A stretch of DNA of 64,000 nt from Dromaius novaehollandiae. Its lineage: Eukaryota > Chordata > Aves > Casuariiformes > Dromaiidae. Positions 53,701 to 64,000 of the stretch are shown here, piece by piece (positions within the stretch are counted from its first letter, which is position 1; every line of letters starts with the position of its first letter). The translations under genes were made by a program, and so were the position numbers. The notes under the pieces were generated by a model, which was not told the origin of the DNA, searched no databases, and worked only from the letters and a program-made list of their open reading frames with translations. The DNA lies in contig NC_088100.1 in the NCBI RefSeq assembly GCF_036370855.1, positions 40,558,254-40,622,253 on the forward strand, given 5' to 3'.

Positions 53701-53999
53701 TAAAGTTGCAGTAAAACAGCTATTCACATGATCTGGAATTGTACTTTACTGGAATTTAGTTTATTTTAATTTAGATACTAGCTTGCCCCAGTGTAAACTA
53801 CAATACTGAACTGCACAGAACTGATCAGCAAGTTTTGTCATGACTGACTAGTGAAAACAAGACTGGACTTCTGGCTGCAAGATGTATCAGAAGGTGCCAG
53901 GTTACAGTCTGAGGTGGGTCATGATTTGACATTGTCTGAAAAGCTGATCGGAGCTTCAGAAACACCGGTCACTGTTCCTGGCCTTCTTCTTTGCTGAGA

Positions 54000-54340
54000 G
54001 GCATGTGTCAGGGTTACCCCGTTTGGGCTCCCAGCTGGCCTGTCTGAACGCCATGGCTGGACACCTGGGCGGAGGGCTGGGACTGCCCTGGGAAGGGGAT
54101 GCCACACGCAGCCGGCAAGGTGCCATGCGCCCATGCTGCTCTTCGCAGCTGGTTTCGGTGCAACCCAAATCACGACTGCCCGCAAGCCATTGGTACCTGG
54201 TACGTGGAATACCCCGGGAGCCTCCGCAGCTGCTTCTTCTCCAGCCTCCCTAGGGGACAACGGTCCCCAGCACAAATCTCTTGTCCTTGGAGGCTACCGG
54301 GTGACGGCTCTGCACTGCAGCAAGGGTCCCTCCAGGACAG
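54000..54340. other. GC- and CpG-enriched patch in the CNR1 intron
   Basis: Roughly 18 CpG dinucleotides occur in 340 bases, against a CpG-poor intron background. Overlapping open frames (82-118 codons) exist on both strands, including a - strand frame at 53919-54275. None resembles a family I know. It could be an intronic regulatory element, a decayed retrocopy or simply unmethylated DNA. Confidence 0.4.
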
Positions 54341-57300
54341 TGTGGCGACACGCTAAAGGGCAGCACGAGAGAGTCTTCCTGTGCTGTCTGGAGATACGCT
54401 CTGAACAGAGGCTGAGTCTCCACAGCTCTTAGCTTGGTCCCTGCCTTAAACGAGCTCGGCAACCTCACTTATTTTAAAATGGCTTTAAAAAGAACAGAAA
54501 CATTGACTAAAAGTGAGCAAGAGTCAGCACTGGCACCAGCATGCAAAAATTTCCAGTGCAATTACATGACTGCATGCAGCAATTCACAGTAGTAGTGAAT
54601 GTCAACCATGGATAAAGATTAAAAAAGAGATACAAATTTCAAGCATCTTTTATCTTCGTGAATAAAAACAAAAAAACACAGCTGTATGCTATTTTAGACT
54701 GCACTACTTTTGCCAGAAACCTGTGGCTTTTGATTGGCACTGCCAGGCTGGCTGTACAAAGTGGCTGCCACTAGATGGAGAGGCTTTTGCGAATGCATTG
54801 GTCAGCTGTCTTTCAGATGCAAAGATTTAACTTTGTCCAGCCTATTTTTCCTGCCTCCTCTACCGGGATTCGAACATATGAGGGGGTAAACACCTGATGA
54901 GCATTGAAGACACTCACAGCTTTGTAGGTCTTAGCCCTCAAACCAAAAGAATCAGTGAAGAGTAAGTAAATCTCACTACTACCCTCCACTGTGTGGTTAC
55001 ACATAGCCTATTAAGAGGCCCTGGGATGCAATCAGAATAGAGACCTCTTAGATAAAATGCCATATCGATAATACGCGAAAGGCTGCTAATTCATCACAGA
55101 CATCATCAGGGAGAATTACACCTCATGCAGACTTTTAGTTGGTCCCCAGGACCAGTTTACTCAGAGAACAAGAACATGACTTTGGTAAGTTGCTATTGCC
55201 TATCTTCTCCTACTATTCTGGGCAAGAGGGAGAGCTGGAAAGTTTTTATAGCTATCCAAAAAGGGCTGAATTTATTATGTTTTTCAAAACAGGATGATTG
55301 ATAGAGCAATTTTAATAGTCTGAATAGAAACAGTGAACATTTGACGTTCTTCCTCAGAAAGCAATTATGAGCAATACAATGATGCTACTGATAACTGCAA
55401 AAATGTTGATGTGGAAAGAAAAGGAATCAAAACAAGAAAGAAATCCACAATCAAACCTTCCTAGTTTCTATTTTAGAAAATATTTTGATCTCTGTGTTTA
55501 TACATTTCTTCTATGACACCCACAGCTAATTAAGAACAGGTTAAAGGACAAGTAGGTATAATTGAAACATAGTTTATGAATGCAAAAAAAATATGTAAAT
55601 GAAATCTCCTTACTTACACATGCCATAAGGCTTGTCAACTTAGGCTTGTAAGTCCTTCAGAGAAGGGCTATATCTTCTGGTAAGTTTGCATAGTGCCCAA
55701 CACACTGCGACTCCAACCAAACTGGGTCCATAAAGTGCTGCCACAGTGGGGACAGCAGTAATTTATACTCATGTGCAGTCAACTGAAAAAGGGTGAAAGG
55801 AATGAGATCTGCTATAGTAAGCGTTGGCCTCAGGGAATTAGAACTGTCCTATAAAATGAAAATTTATATGGCTAATAATTGCCTTATCCCATATGGTGAT
55901 GAACGATACTACTTTGAGAACAGAACAGGGTTTCCAAGCCGTAGAGAAGAAAATCAAGAGTCTGAGAAATGACGCTTTATGTCTCACTAACAAGAAACAA
56001 GAAAAAAAGTAGAAGAAAATGTGAAAACAACAGTACCCGTCTCTTATTTGTTGTTTTACTACTGCATCTCCAGTGCTGTGCAACTTTTAGGCTACAGATG
56101 GCAAATACCCTGTCACGCCTAATTCATGAAAACTTCTATTCACTTCAGCGGGAATTTTCTCTGAGCGAGGCATCAGGAAGGAGCACTGAAGCTAGGACAT
56201 GTGAGTATCAGGGGCGGGATCCTCTTCTTGCAGCAAGCCACGATCAGTTGTGGGGGAAACCAGGGAATGCCAATACTGAACCAAGTTTCATTCTTATGTA
56301 ACATGCTGGTATCTATTGCAAGTTGACTGTTAATTAGTAAGAAATCACAGCCACATGGTTAGTTATGTTTAATTAGTGTACTAACTGCACACTACCAGGA
56401 TGGGAGGTGGACTGTTCTAATTTGGGGACAAACCGCCCCTAAGTGACAGGGGGGATGCGGAAGGGGGGCAGTGATGATCAGTGATTAATAGTGTTCTTAA
56501 ATGAAATAACATTACTTCCTTCCTCCCTCCCAAGTTTCGTCAATGAGATGTGTGCACTAGTTTTAGCGCAGGTGGGACGTGCAGGCAGGAAGAACAAGAG
56601 GCTGTATCTTATCTCCAGCAGCAAATACACACATCCAGGCACAGAGAGGTTCAAAAACAAGGCTGAAGTCCCTGCTCTGTCCAATGCAGGCAAAGGCCTT
56701 GAACTTTGCTCTCCCACAACCCAGGTGAGCATGCTGGCAATCTCTATTCTGCCACGTTTCTGACTGTTTGAGTTGTTCGGTGTTTTCTCAATAATTAAAT
56801 ATCCAGAAAGAAAGGCACTAATTCATATTGCAGCAGCCAGGGAGCACACCTGGGATGTGACAGGCTTAGGTTGAAGCCCTTTCCCTTAATTAAGCAAACC
56901 CAAGATTAGGACTTTTTTGTCTCCCACATCCAGAAAAATACCTGAATCACTCAGCTGCAGGGGAAAGAGCAGTGAGAGCTACCCCTGTCTGCCCGTGAAA
57001 AACCGCCAAAGGTCTTGAGTTCACTCGATTCCCAGTCCTGAAACCTCAGCTTTTGAAATACAAGCCCCTACACACACATTTCCTACTGAGTTCTAGACAA
57101 GAAAAAGTACTGAAGTCACCAACGAGCAAAAGGGACCGACAGGGTTGTAGCGATGGAAAACTACAGCTACCCAGGCTGCCTGTCTTTTGGGGGAAAGGAG
57201 GGAACGCTAAGATGGCTAACTTAAAACAACAAAAATAGGGTACAAACATGGGATTTTAAGATCTTTCACTAATTACCTTATGCATCTTTACTTAATTTAA

Positions 57301-59760
57301 AGATAGAATTTTGGGATACGATGAAGAGGCTTGCTGAAGTGGGAAAGGCTCAGGTGAAAAGGAAACAGTGGAGCAAGAGTGACCTGGAATTTGCTTAAAA
57401 TCAGTTCCAATTCAGGGACCCATTTCCCAGTAAAACAAAACGAATGGCAAGAAAACCAGCTTGATAAAATTCTATCTTCTATATTCACATCTAAGTAAAA
57501 CAGAAGAGAATTCATTAAGCTGGTCAATTTTGAACTTGATCTTTTTCTTTAACATAGGGATTTATCTTGAATTTCAATGTTCCAACAAAAATTACTTTGT
57601 TTTCTGCATCTTTTCCAAGCATTCTCTAATGTCGAAAGGTGCAGACCCTTAGTACTGCTGAGCAGAATTGACATAAATTTTAAATGCAGAGACAGAGAAG
57701 CCCAGCAAGGTGCTGGGATGGGGACCAAGCACTGAATCTCCTGGATGTACCCAGAAGAGAGAGCAGCTTAACACAGAAAATGTAGTTGAAGTGACAAAAG
57801 TAATTTGAAAAGGCAAAGCAGGAGAGAAAAGACCCAGACTCCACTGAATGACAAATGTTAACGGTCTCCAGAAGAATGTAATGTCTAGAGCATGGAAAAT
57901 GGGGGATGAACACATTTATTAGCAAAAAGAAAGCAATAACCACTCCAAGAAAACAGCTTCCGTGTAATGTCCAGAGTAGAACCGAAAAGGACATGAATTT
58001 GTCACGGCAGAAAGTACTACTGAACTTTATTAAAAGAGTAAATATTGGAGACAGAACGATAGTAAAAACATGATGCTCCAGGGGGAACTCTTAATAAACT
58101 GCAGAGAGTGCATGTCTCCCCCCGCAAAAGAAACTGTGGGCAGAAGCAAGTTTGCCAGGTAGTAAAGAGATGCTGAACGCAGAGGTAATGTAGGCTAAGT
58201 GATCAGTGGAAACAGGATTGGGAAGAGGGAGGAAAGATAACTAGCAGCCACATGCGGTGGTTAATAAGACACCTCCCAGTGAGACGGGAACAAAACAGGG
58301 AAAAGCAGGAGCTGAAGACCCAAGGGGAAGGTGCTGCTAGGAAGCAGGAGAGGCAGACGTCAGGGAAGAGAAGAAGAGCCTTTATGGTCAGCTTGGGGAA
58401 AGCTGAGCGGGTGAAGGAGAAAATTCTCACGTGAGAAGACTTCCCACCCCTTCTGCACTATGGGAACTTCAGAGACGCATTCACAAGCTCAAGGATATTC
58501 AGATCTCTTCGCCACGCAAGAGTAGACCTCATTGCTCTGCGGGCAACAACTTGCTCTTCTGAAAGCCCATTTCTGATCCATACGTGGGAGGTGAAGGAAG
58601 ATGCAAAGGGCTCGGAGAAGCCATCTTGTGTAAGGACACAGAAAAGGACACGTATTGACACATGGGACTGAGCGGGGACAGCCAAGAGAGAACAGAGGCG
58701 CTGAGCTGATCTGGCTGGAGACATTAATAAAATCAAACTGGTTAAGAAAAACGAAGCACAGCATACATACCTCAGAGGTGAAAAGGAAGACAGAGTGCTC
58801 AGATGGAGCTGCTGAACGACCCGTAAAATGGATATAACACACACAAGGAAAAAGGCAAGAGGGGTTTATGAACGATGACAGAAAGTAAGCATGCAGAAGG
58901 TCAGCAGCATATTGCAAAGCCATATTCCTTCTACTTCGGTTCTCAGGAGTCTACTCCAAAAGTTGTTATTAGACCACCAAATACTGCCAGTCCTTAGAAG
59001 CTAGGATAGAAAGGCTTTTGGTCAACGTGATGTCCTATACCATCAGCATTAGCGAAGGATGAAAATAAGCGCTCCAATTAAAAAATGTAAAACACACTTT
59101 CATTTCTGGAGCTGTCTGGCCTTTCACAGAATTTAAATAAGCTCAGATAACTCTCTTTCTAGCTACACTCAGAATATAATGATATTCAAATATACTGCCT
59201 TCACACACACAAACAACTTGTGAAATTATTTGCCAGCATATTAAGCCACTACACCAGATTGCTTGGCAATGGTGCATGTCTTTGAAATATGCAGATGCTT
59301 TTCTTTTTTAAAAAAAGGGAGAGAGGGAGAGAAAAGGAGAAGAATTGAGAAGGAATTACAGTAGAATATGATATCAAAGTAGACAGAACAACAAAATGCA
59401 GAAAGACTCCAACTAATATTATAATTGGAGAAAGTCAAAAGATATTGAGGGATGAATTATGACTTTTTATTTTATACATATATATGCATAAACTTTCAGA
59501 TAGACAAACACACACACGAACACATACACATGCCCACAGGAACAACTATGCAAAGTCTCACAAATGCTGCAGTAGTGTTTGTCATGCGTAAACTCAAATT
59601 CCGCTGCCAAAGGAGAAGCAGACAAGCTAAAAGTGTAGGTACAAAAAATACAGGCAAGATAACTGGAAAATATCATTTTAAATTCCCCCATACACAGCCT
59701 TTCTGAGAAAAAGCAAGAATCTAAAATTAGTATATGTATCACTGAGATCCTGTAAAAAAA

Positions 59761-59818
59761 TATTATATATACATACATACACACACATATATATATACAT
59801 ATATATACACACACACTC
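59761..59818 (+). repeat. TA/CA microsatellite
   Basis: Alternating TATA, CATA and CACA repeats span about 58 bases in the CNR1 intron. A second, shorter CA-rich patch lies at 59505-59530. Confidence 0.85.
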
Positions 59819-62775
59819 CAAGCCTAGTTTACATAATTTTCCTACACTGAACTCCAGTCCTACATTGTGTTAAAGAGAAGCAGTATTGCCTAAATATAAC
59901 GATTCTTCAGAATAGCAAGCACATTTCTCATTTTTACCAAAAAGGGGAGAGGGGAAGGGGCTAAGCCCTAAAAAACCCTAAGAACAAACTTTGAAAGGTT
60001 TCCTAAAATGCAGGCATGAAAATTATTCCAGCTAGGGCTGAAACAGAATTCACAGCATTCCCTAATCAACTGCTTCTGTTCAGTACTTTCTGGTGAGTAA
60101 ACATGCTTTTCTTAAGAAGAATATACAACTGCCATAAAACAGGTTAGCACAGGATCAGGTAAAATTTGATGACATCAGGCCTTGATCTACAGATATAAGA
60201 CAAAATCCAAAATGTATAAAGCATTCAGTTGCATTAACAGTCTCGCATAATGAATGGCATTTTATTAACTAACACAAAAGTGAAATATCTATTTTATCTG
60301 TACTCTGAATGTGGGTAGCTTGATCAAAAAAAGGATGTTCCCACTCAAGAGAGGCAGAACAGGGCTTGTTGTGTGCATATTCATAATGCCCCTGCATGAG
60401 GCACAAACGTCATAATAAAATGTGGTCCAACCTTATGTTGCAAACCAAATCATTTTTCATGGGTAACAATGGCACCTTCAGGAAAAAAAAAAAGTTCTTT
60501 CTAATGAGAAATTGATTTATAAGTCATTACAACCATTTCAAAAGGACAGGTCACTGCTGGTTTCAGTGATCATCAACAAAGCCAGATACTTCGAAAGAGC
60601 TTGAGTTCTGGGGGGAAATTCTGATCCCACCAGTAGCAATTAGATGTGTACTTTCTGCACCAGTTCGGTGTCAGTCTAGAAATGGAGACATAAAGAGCAA
60701 TACTGAGAAGACAGGTTGTCACATTTTAACTTTGCATTAATAACAAATGCTGTTGCTGCCTATTCTGGCACATTTGCAAGCTTGCTTTTAAGTACAAGGG
60801 GCTGGCATGCATTTCCACCATAGATAGGAAAACAAGAGCAGCCTTGTTATGATTAAAAGGGTCTATTTCCCTCTGCCTTCTGTCTTCTGTGTCCATCTGC
60901 ACAGCTGCTTTGAACTTGGCCAAATCCCAGTGTTAGGGTCGCCTGCAGTACATATTTTAAATCAGCAGCAGACTGTGTAAATTTGCTGCTCCAGTAGAGA
61001 AAAATCTCCAAATTCTCACTTAAAAGGTTGATGAGTGATTCTGGAGAACATTCATCATTTTATATAGCCTAAACTATTTGGAAAATTGCAGCAAAACATA
61101 TCTAAAATCATTTACTGTTTCATGAGGAGAATCAGATAAAGCCAATATAGACATATGCAAATAAATGAGGAGAAATCACGGTGGACAGAAATGAATTCTG
61201 CAGATGCCAAGATCTGATTGAGTGACTAGAAGCAGGGCACAAAGTTTCCATCTGAGAAGTAATTTCTCTTAAAATGTGTGGAAGTAGAGAAATTAGGTGC
61301 GGGGAAGATGGTGCCTGAAACAGACCTGTAGAATTAGGAATGACAGTGTATTTGTAAAATTCTCGGGTGATACTAAGTGAATATAGTGGGTTGGGTTCTT
61401 GCTGGGCTTTTACTCTCCTCACCTACCTCTACTTATTAGAAAGGAAAGCCACGCGAGCGCTCCCTCTCTAGAGTGCTACACTTCCAGCACCAAAAACCTC
61501 AGTGGAAACACAGTTTGCAAGCCTTTCGGGATGGCCACGTTAAAGAGACCAAAGGACGAAAGTTCAGAAATGATTAAAAAGAAAGTTATGCCATTTCTAA
61601 ACTTCCGTTGCCCAATCAGAAACCTGTGAACACAGAAAGAGAAAGAAAGAGTTGCATTGGCTAAGCCATGCCATTCCTTCAGCAGAGCATGAAAGCCCCT
61701 AATGTGGTCCTTTATGCAATGGAGCTAACATAATTCACCAGAGAACAACGGCCAGGATCAAAGGCACCCACCAACTCATCCTCACGATAGTATAACCTGG
61801 CTTTACTTTTACCATGCATTTTGTAAGTATTCTTATTTAATTTCTGTGCTTTTAGGCGTCATTGAATGGTTGATGAGGCAAATTCACAGCAAATGATTGA
61901 TTTCTTTACCTAGCCAACTTTTTTTGTCCCCCCCCTAGGCAAGAGATGCCCGCTAGCTCTGTCAAACAATTATTGCTTTTATCAGTTCTGTTTTTAAATG
62001 TTTTTATTCAAATGGTTCTGCCTCTCATTCCAAAGACCAAAGTATAATAAAGCAAAGATGTTCCTGGTTGCTACAAAACTAATTTTAACCTCAAGCAAAC
62101 CCGGAATTACACATTCACCTTTTAAAGTATTTAAAGATGTTATATGCCTTTTTTTTTTACAGTTAATTTTATAAACTCTTTCTGCACAATAAATATTCCC
62201 ATGACAGTCAGAGGGTTCTTTTTTCTTTCTTGAGAAGGGAAAACCTGTGCTAGCAGTTGATAGTAGGTGTAATCTGAAAAAAATTACGTACTGTCAACTA
62301 ATTTTTACAATGTTGCACATTTTATCATTAAATATTATCTTAAATAACACTGTGGTCCTTTGCATGACCGTGATACATGTGAACAGGAAAGCCACCCCTA
62401 GCAAAGCATGCTATATTCCTTTAAGAAAAGGTGAACAATAACAATGAAAACAATACGATACATCTACGGAAAAAAGAAACATTACTACACCTTTAACAGG
62501 TTAAAAAAGCCACACTACATTTTTAAAAAAACTTGCAAATATCCAAGAAGGAGTATTTTGCTCTCTAGTTCTATGTTATATACGCCCCTTTTTCTTCCAA
62601 AAGAAGAAAACATACGTTGAAACTGTCAGTGAATTCATTTACTGTCACGCAGAAAACAACACTCACGATAATTTTAAGCGAAAAGAGGAAAACTATGGAT
62701 TTCATCTTCTGACACCATTTTACTTCTATCAAACTGAAATCACAGTAAAGAGCTGTCTCCTGCCCAAGGTTTGGT

Positions 62776-62790
62776 ACGTACCTCATCCAG
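62776..62790 (-). other. CNR1: Strong unused splice-donor consensus (alternative CNR1 exon end?)
   Basis: On the - strand the sequence reads ctggatgag then gtacgtacc, a close match to the donor consensus, with GT at 62781-62780. It lies 0.8 kb downstream of the inferred first exon. It could end an alternative or additional 5' noncoding exon of CNR1. No matching upstream acceptor was clear, so it may instead be a longer first exon or an unused site. Confidence 0.35.
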
Positions 62791-63603
62791 GGGTGTTCTC
62801 AATGGAGGTTAGCAGACGTCTTTGAAACAAAAAGATGTCCATTTAAAATAAGCCCCTTTGGTCACTCAGAATTATTTCTTAACATCTGCACATTTCACAC
62901 GACAAACACTGCGTGAAGTTTAAAGACTCACTCTTTCTCTGCCTTCCCCCCCCAGACCTCGGGATTTCAGACAAAAACAAACCAACCAACCAAAAACCCT
63001 ACTGGGATATTCTGAAGATGCCGGATGCCTAAGCGGCATCTCCCAACGGGAGCATCACTGCCTACGAAATCGCGAGTCGCCTTTTATTCCGCTTCCAGTC
63101 TCGACAGCAGAGTTTGGGGAGGGAAAAAAAGTGCATCGGCCGACGGGGACGGCAGCCCCCCGCCGCAACCCCCCGCGGGCCGGGCGCAGCGAGGGAGCCC
63201 TCGATGGCAGCGCGAGTCCCGGCGGAGCCGCGCCGGCTGCGGGCTCCGCACGCGGAGGCACAGAGGCGCCCCAGCGGCCGAGCCGCCCCTTCGCGGCGGG
63301 CTGCGGCCACCCGCGGCCGCCCCGCGCCCCCGCGGCCAGCCCCGCACCTCGGCGCGCGGCACCTCCCGCGCCGCCCGCGCACGGGGCGCCGCCGCAAGGG
63401 CCGGGAGCGCGGAGCCGCCGCCGCCGCGGGCTGCCCGGCGCGGTGTCCCCGGGGCGCCGTCGGGGCGGGCGGCGCCGCCGCGTCCCCCGCGCACACGCCG
63501 GCAACTAACTTTGCAGGGGGGACGGAGGGCGCCCGCCGGCCGCCTTGCCCCCCCCCGGCCGCGGGGAAACGCCCTCCCCCGCCGCCCCGCGGGCCGCCCT
63601 TAC

Positions 63604-63880
63604 CCTCCGCACGGCACCGGCCGCGTCCCCCGCCTGCTCCGGCCGCGCCGACCCCCGGCAGGGAGCGGGAGCGCCGCCCCGCCCGGGCACCCCGGCACTG
63701 GGGAGCGCCGAGGAGGCGGCGCCGGCGAGGGGCAGGCGGAGGTGGGCGCCGCCTCGCCCCCCGCCGCCCCTTCCGCGCTCGGCGCCTCCTCTCCGCCCCG
63801 CTCCGCTCCGCTCCGCGCGGAGCCGGCGGAGCTCGAGCGGCGGCGCCGCCGCCTGCGCCGCCCCCTGGCCGCCTCCGCCG
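63604..63880 (-). other. CNR1: Probable CNR1 noncoding first exon (outer limit unknown)
   Basis: The - strand reads gcggagg then GTAAGG, a good donor with GT at 63603-63602. Splicing to the acceptor at 50724 would join a GC-rich leader to the 67-nt 5' UTR and the CB1 coding sequence. The right-hand limit given is nominal because no transcription start can be seen. The exon may extend into or beyond the pentanucleotide array. Confidence 0.5.
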
Positions 63881-63965
63881 TGCCGTGCCGTGCCGTGCCG
63901 TGCCGTGCCGTGCCGTGCCGTGCCGTGCCGTGCCGTGCCGTGCCGTGCCGTGCCGTGCCGTGCCG
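63881..63965 (+). repeat. TGCCG pentanucleotide array, 17 perfect copies
   Basis: Seventeen uninterrupted copies of TGCCG (CGGCA on the CNR1 sense strand) cover 85 bases, with a partial copy on the left. A related short array of CTCCG, at least three copies, lies near 63801-63815. The perfect identity suggests active slippage. It lies in the CNR1 promoter or first exon. Confidence 0.97.
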
Positions 63966-64000
63966 GCGCGGGCAGGCAGCGCCCGGACCGCCGCCGCCGC

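Larger units (their letters stand above)
50724..63603 (-). other. CNR1: CNR1 intron 1
   Basis: This is about 12.9 kb between the inferred first-exon donor and the coding exon. Most of it is AT-rich unique sequence. It includes a GC/CpG-enriched patch at 54000-54340, a purine-biased stretch near 57700-58870 and a TA/CA microsatellite at 59761-59818. A strong consensus splice donor at 62781 may mark an alternative noncoding exon. No independent coding gene is supported inside it. Mammalian CNR1 introns carry brain enhancers, but I cannot identify one here by eye. Confidence 0.65.
63040..64000 (-). promoter_or_regulatory. CNR1: CpG-island promoter region of CNR1
   Basis: From about 63040 to the window edge the sequence is extremely GC- and CpG-rich with no TATA box. 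It contains several GC-box-like CCGCCC/GGGCGG words. It sits upstream of CNR1 on the - strand at the expected distance for its TATA-less, CpG-island promoter. Open frames here (up to 149 codons) lie on both strands and reflect composition. The island continues past the end of the window, so its outer limit and the transcription start are unknown. Confidence 0.75.

Noticed and set aside
54865-54875. A tRNA B-box-like gttcgaatccc on the - strand
   Set aside because: The flanking bases do not form a T-arm stem, no A box lies upstream, and no cloverleaf or SINE body could be drawn.
63055-63690. Several overlapping 60-149 codon frames at the right edge
   Set aside because: Same CpG-island composition effect; frames overlap on both strands and none has family features.

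Overview
The window is vertebrate nuclear DNA, most probably from a bird and at least sauropsid. Introns and intergenic DNA are AT-rich and gene starts are CpG-rich. The recognisable interspersed repeats are old, decayed CR1-type LINEs. The two genes are the SPACA1-CNR1 neighbours known from amniote genomes (6q15 in human). No prokaryotic, viral, CRISPR or other exotic system was found.

Layout. 1-3640 is upstream DNA with no supported gene. 3640-4900 is a CpG island holding the promoter and first exon of SPACA1 (+ strand). SPACA1 is resolved as seven coding exons from 4299 to 21189, all with GT-AG boundaries and matching phases, giving a predicted 308-residue type I membrane protein of the sperm acrosome. 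21190-45500 is intergenic between two convergent genes. It holds CR1 remnants, simple tracts, small tandem duplications and one isolated CpG cluster (about 42730-42950). 45500-63990 is CNR1 on the - strand: a long 3' UTR with a CA/TG microsatellite, a single coding exon (49235-50656) for the complete 473-residue cannabinoid receptor CB1, a 12.9 kb intron, and a GC-rich noncoding first exon and promoter at 63040-64000. That promoter carries 17 perfect copies of a TGCCG pentanucleotide.

The two genes are neighbours but not functional partners. SPACA1 acts in acrosome formation and sperm-egg fusion; CNR1 is a Gi/o-coupled presynaptic receptor. The most useful observations are the pentanucleotide array and alternative splice donor in the CNR1 5' region, the compact germ-cell-type promoter motifs and shortened N-terminus of SPACA1, and two CpG-dense patches outside the known promoters. 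All are modest; none amounts to a new biological system.
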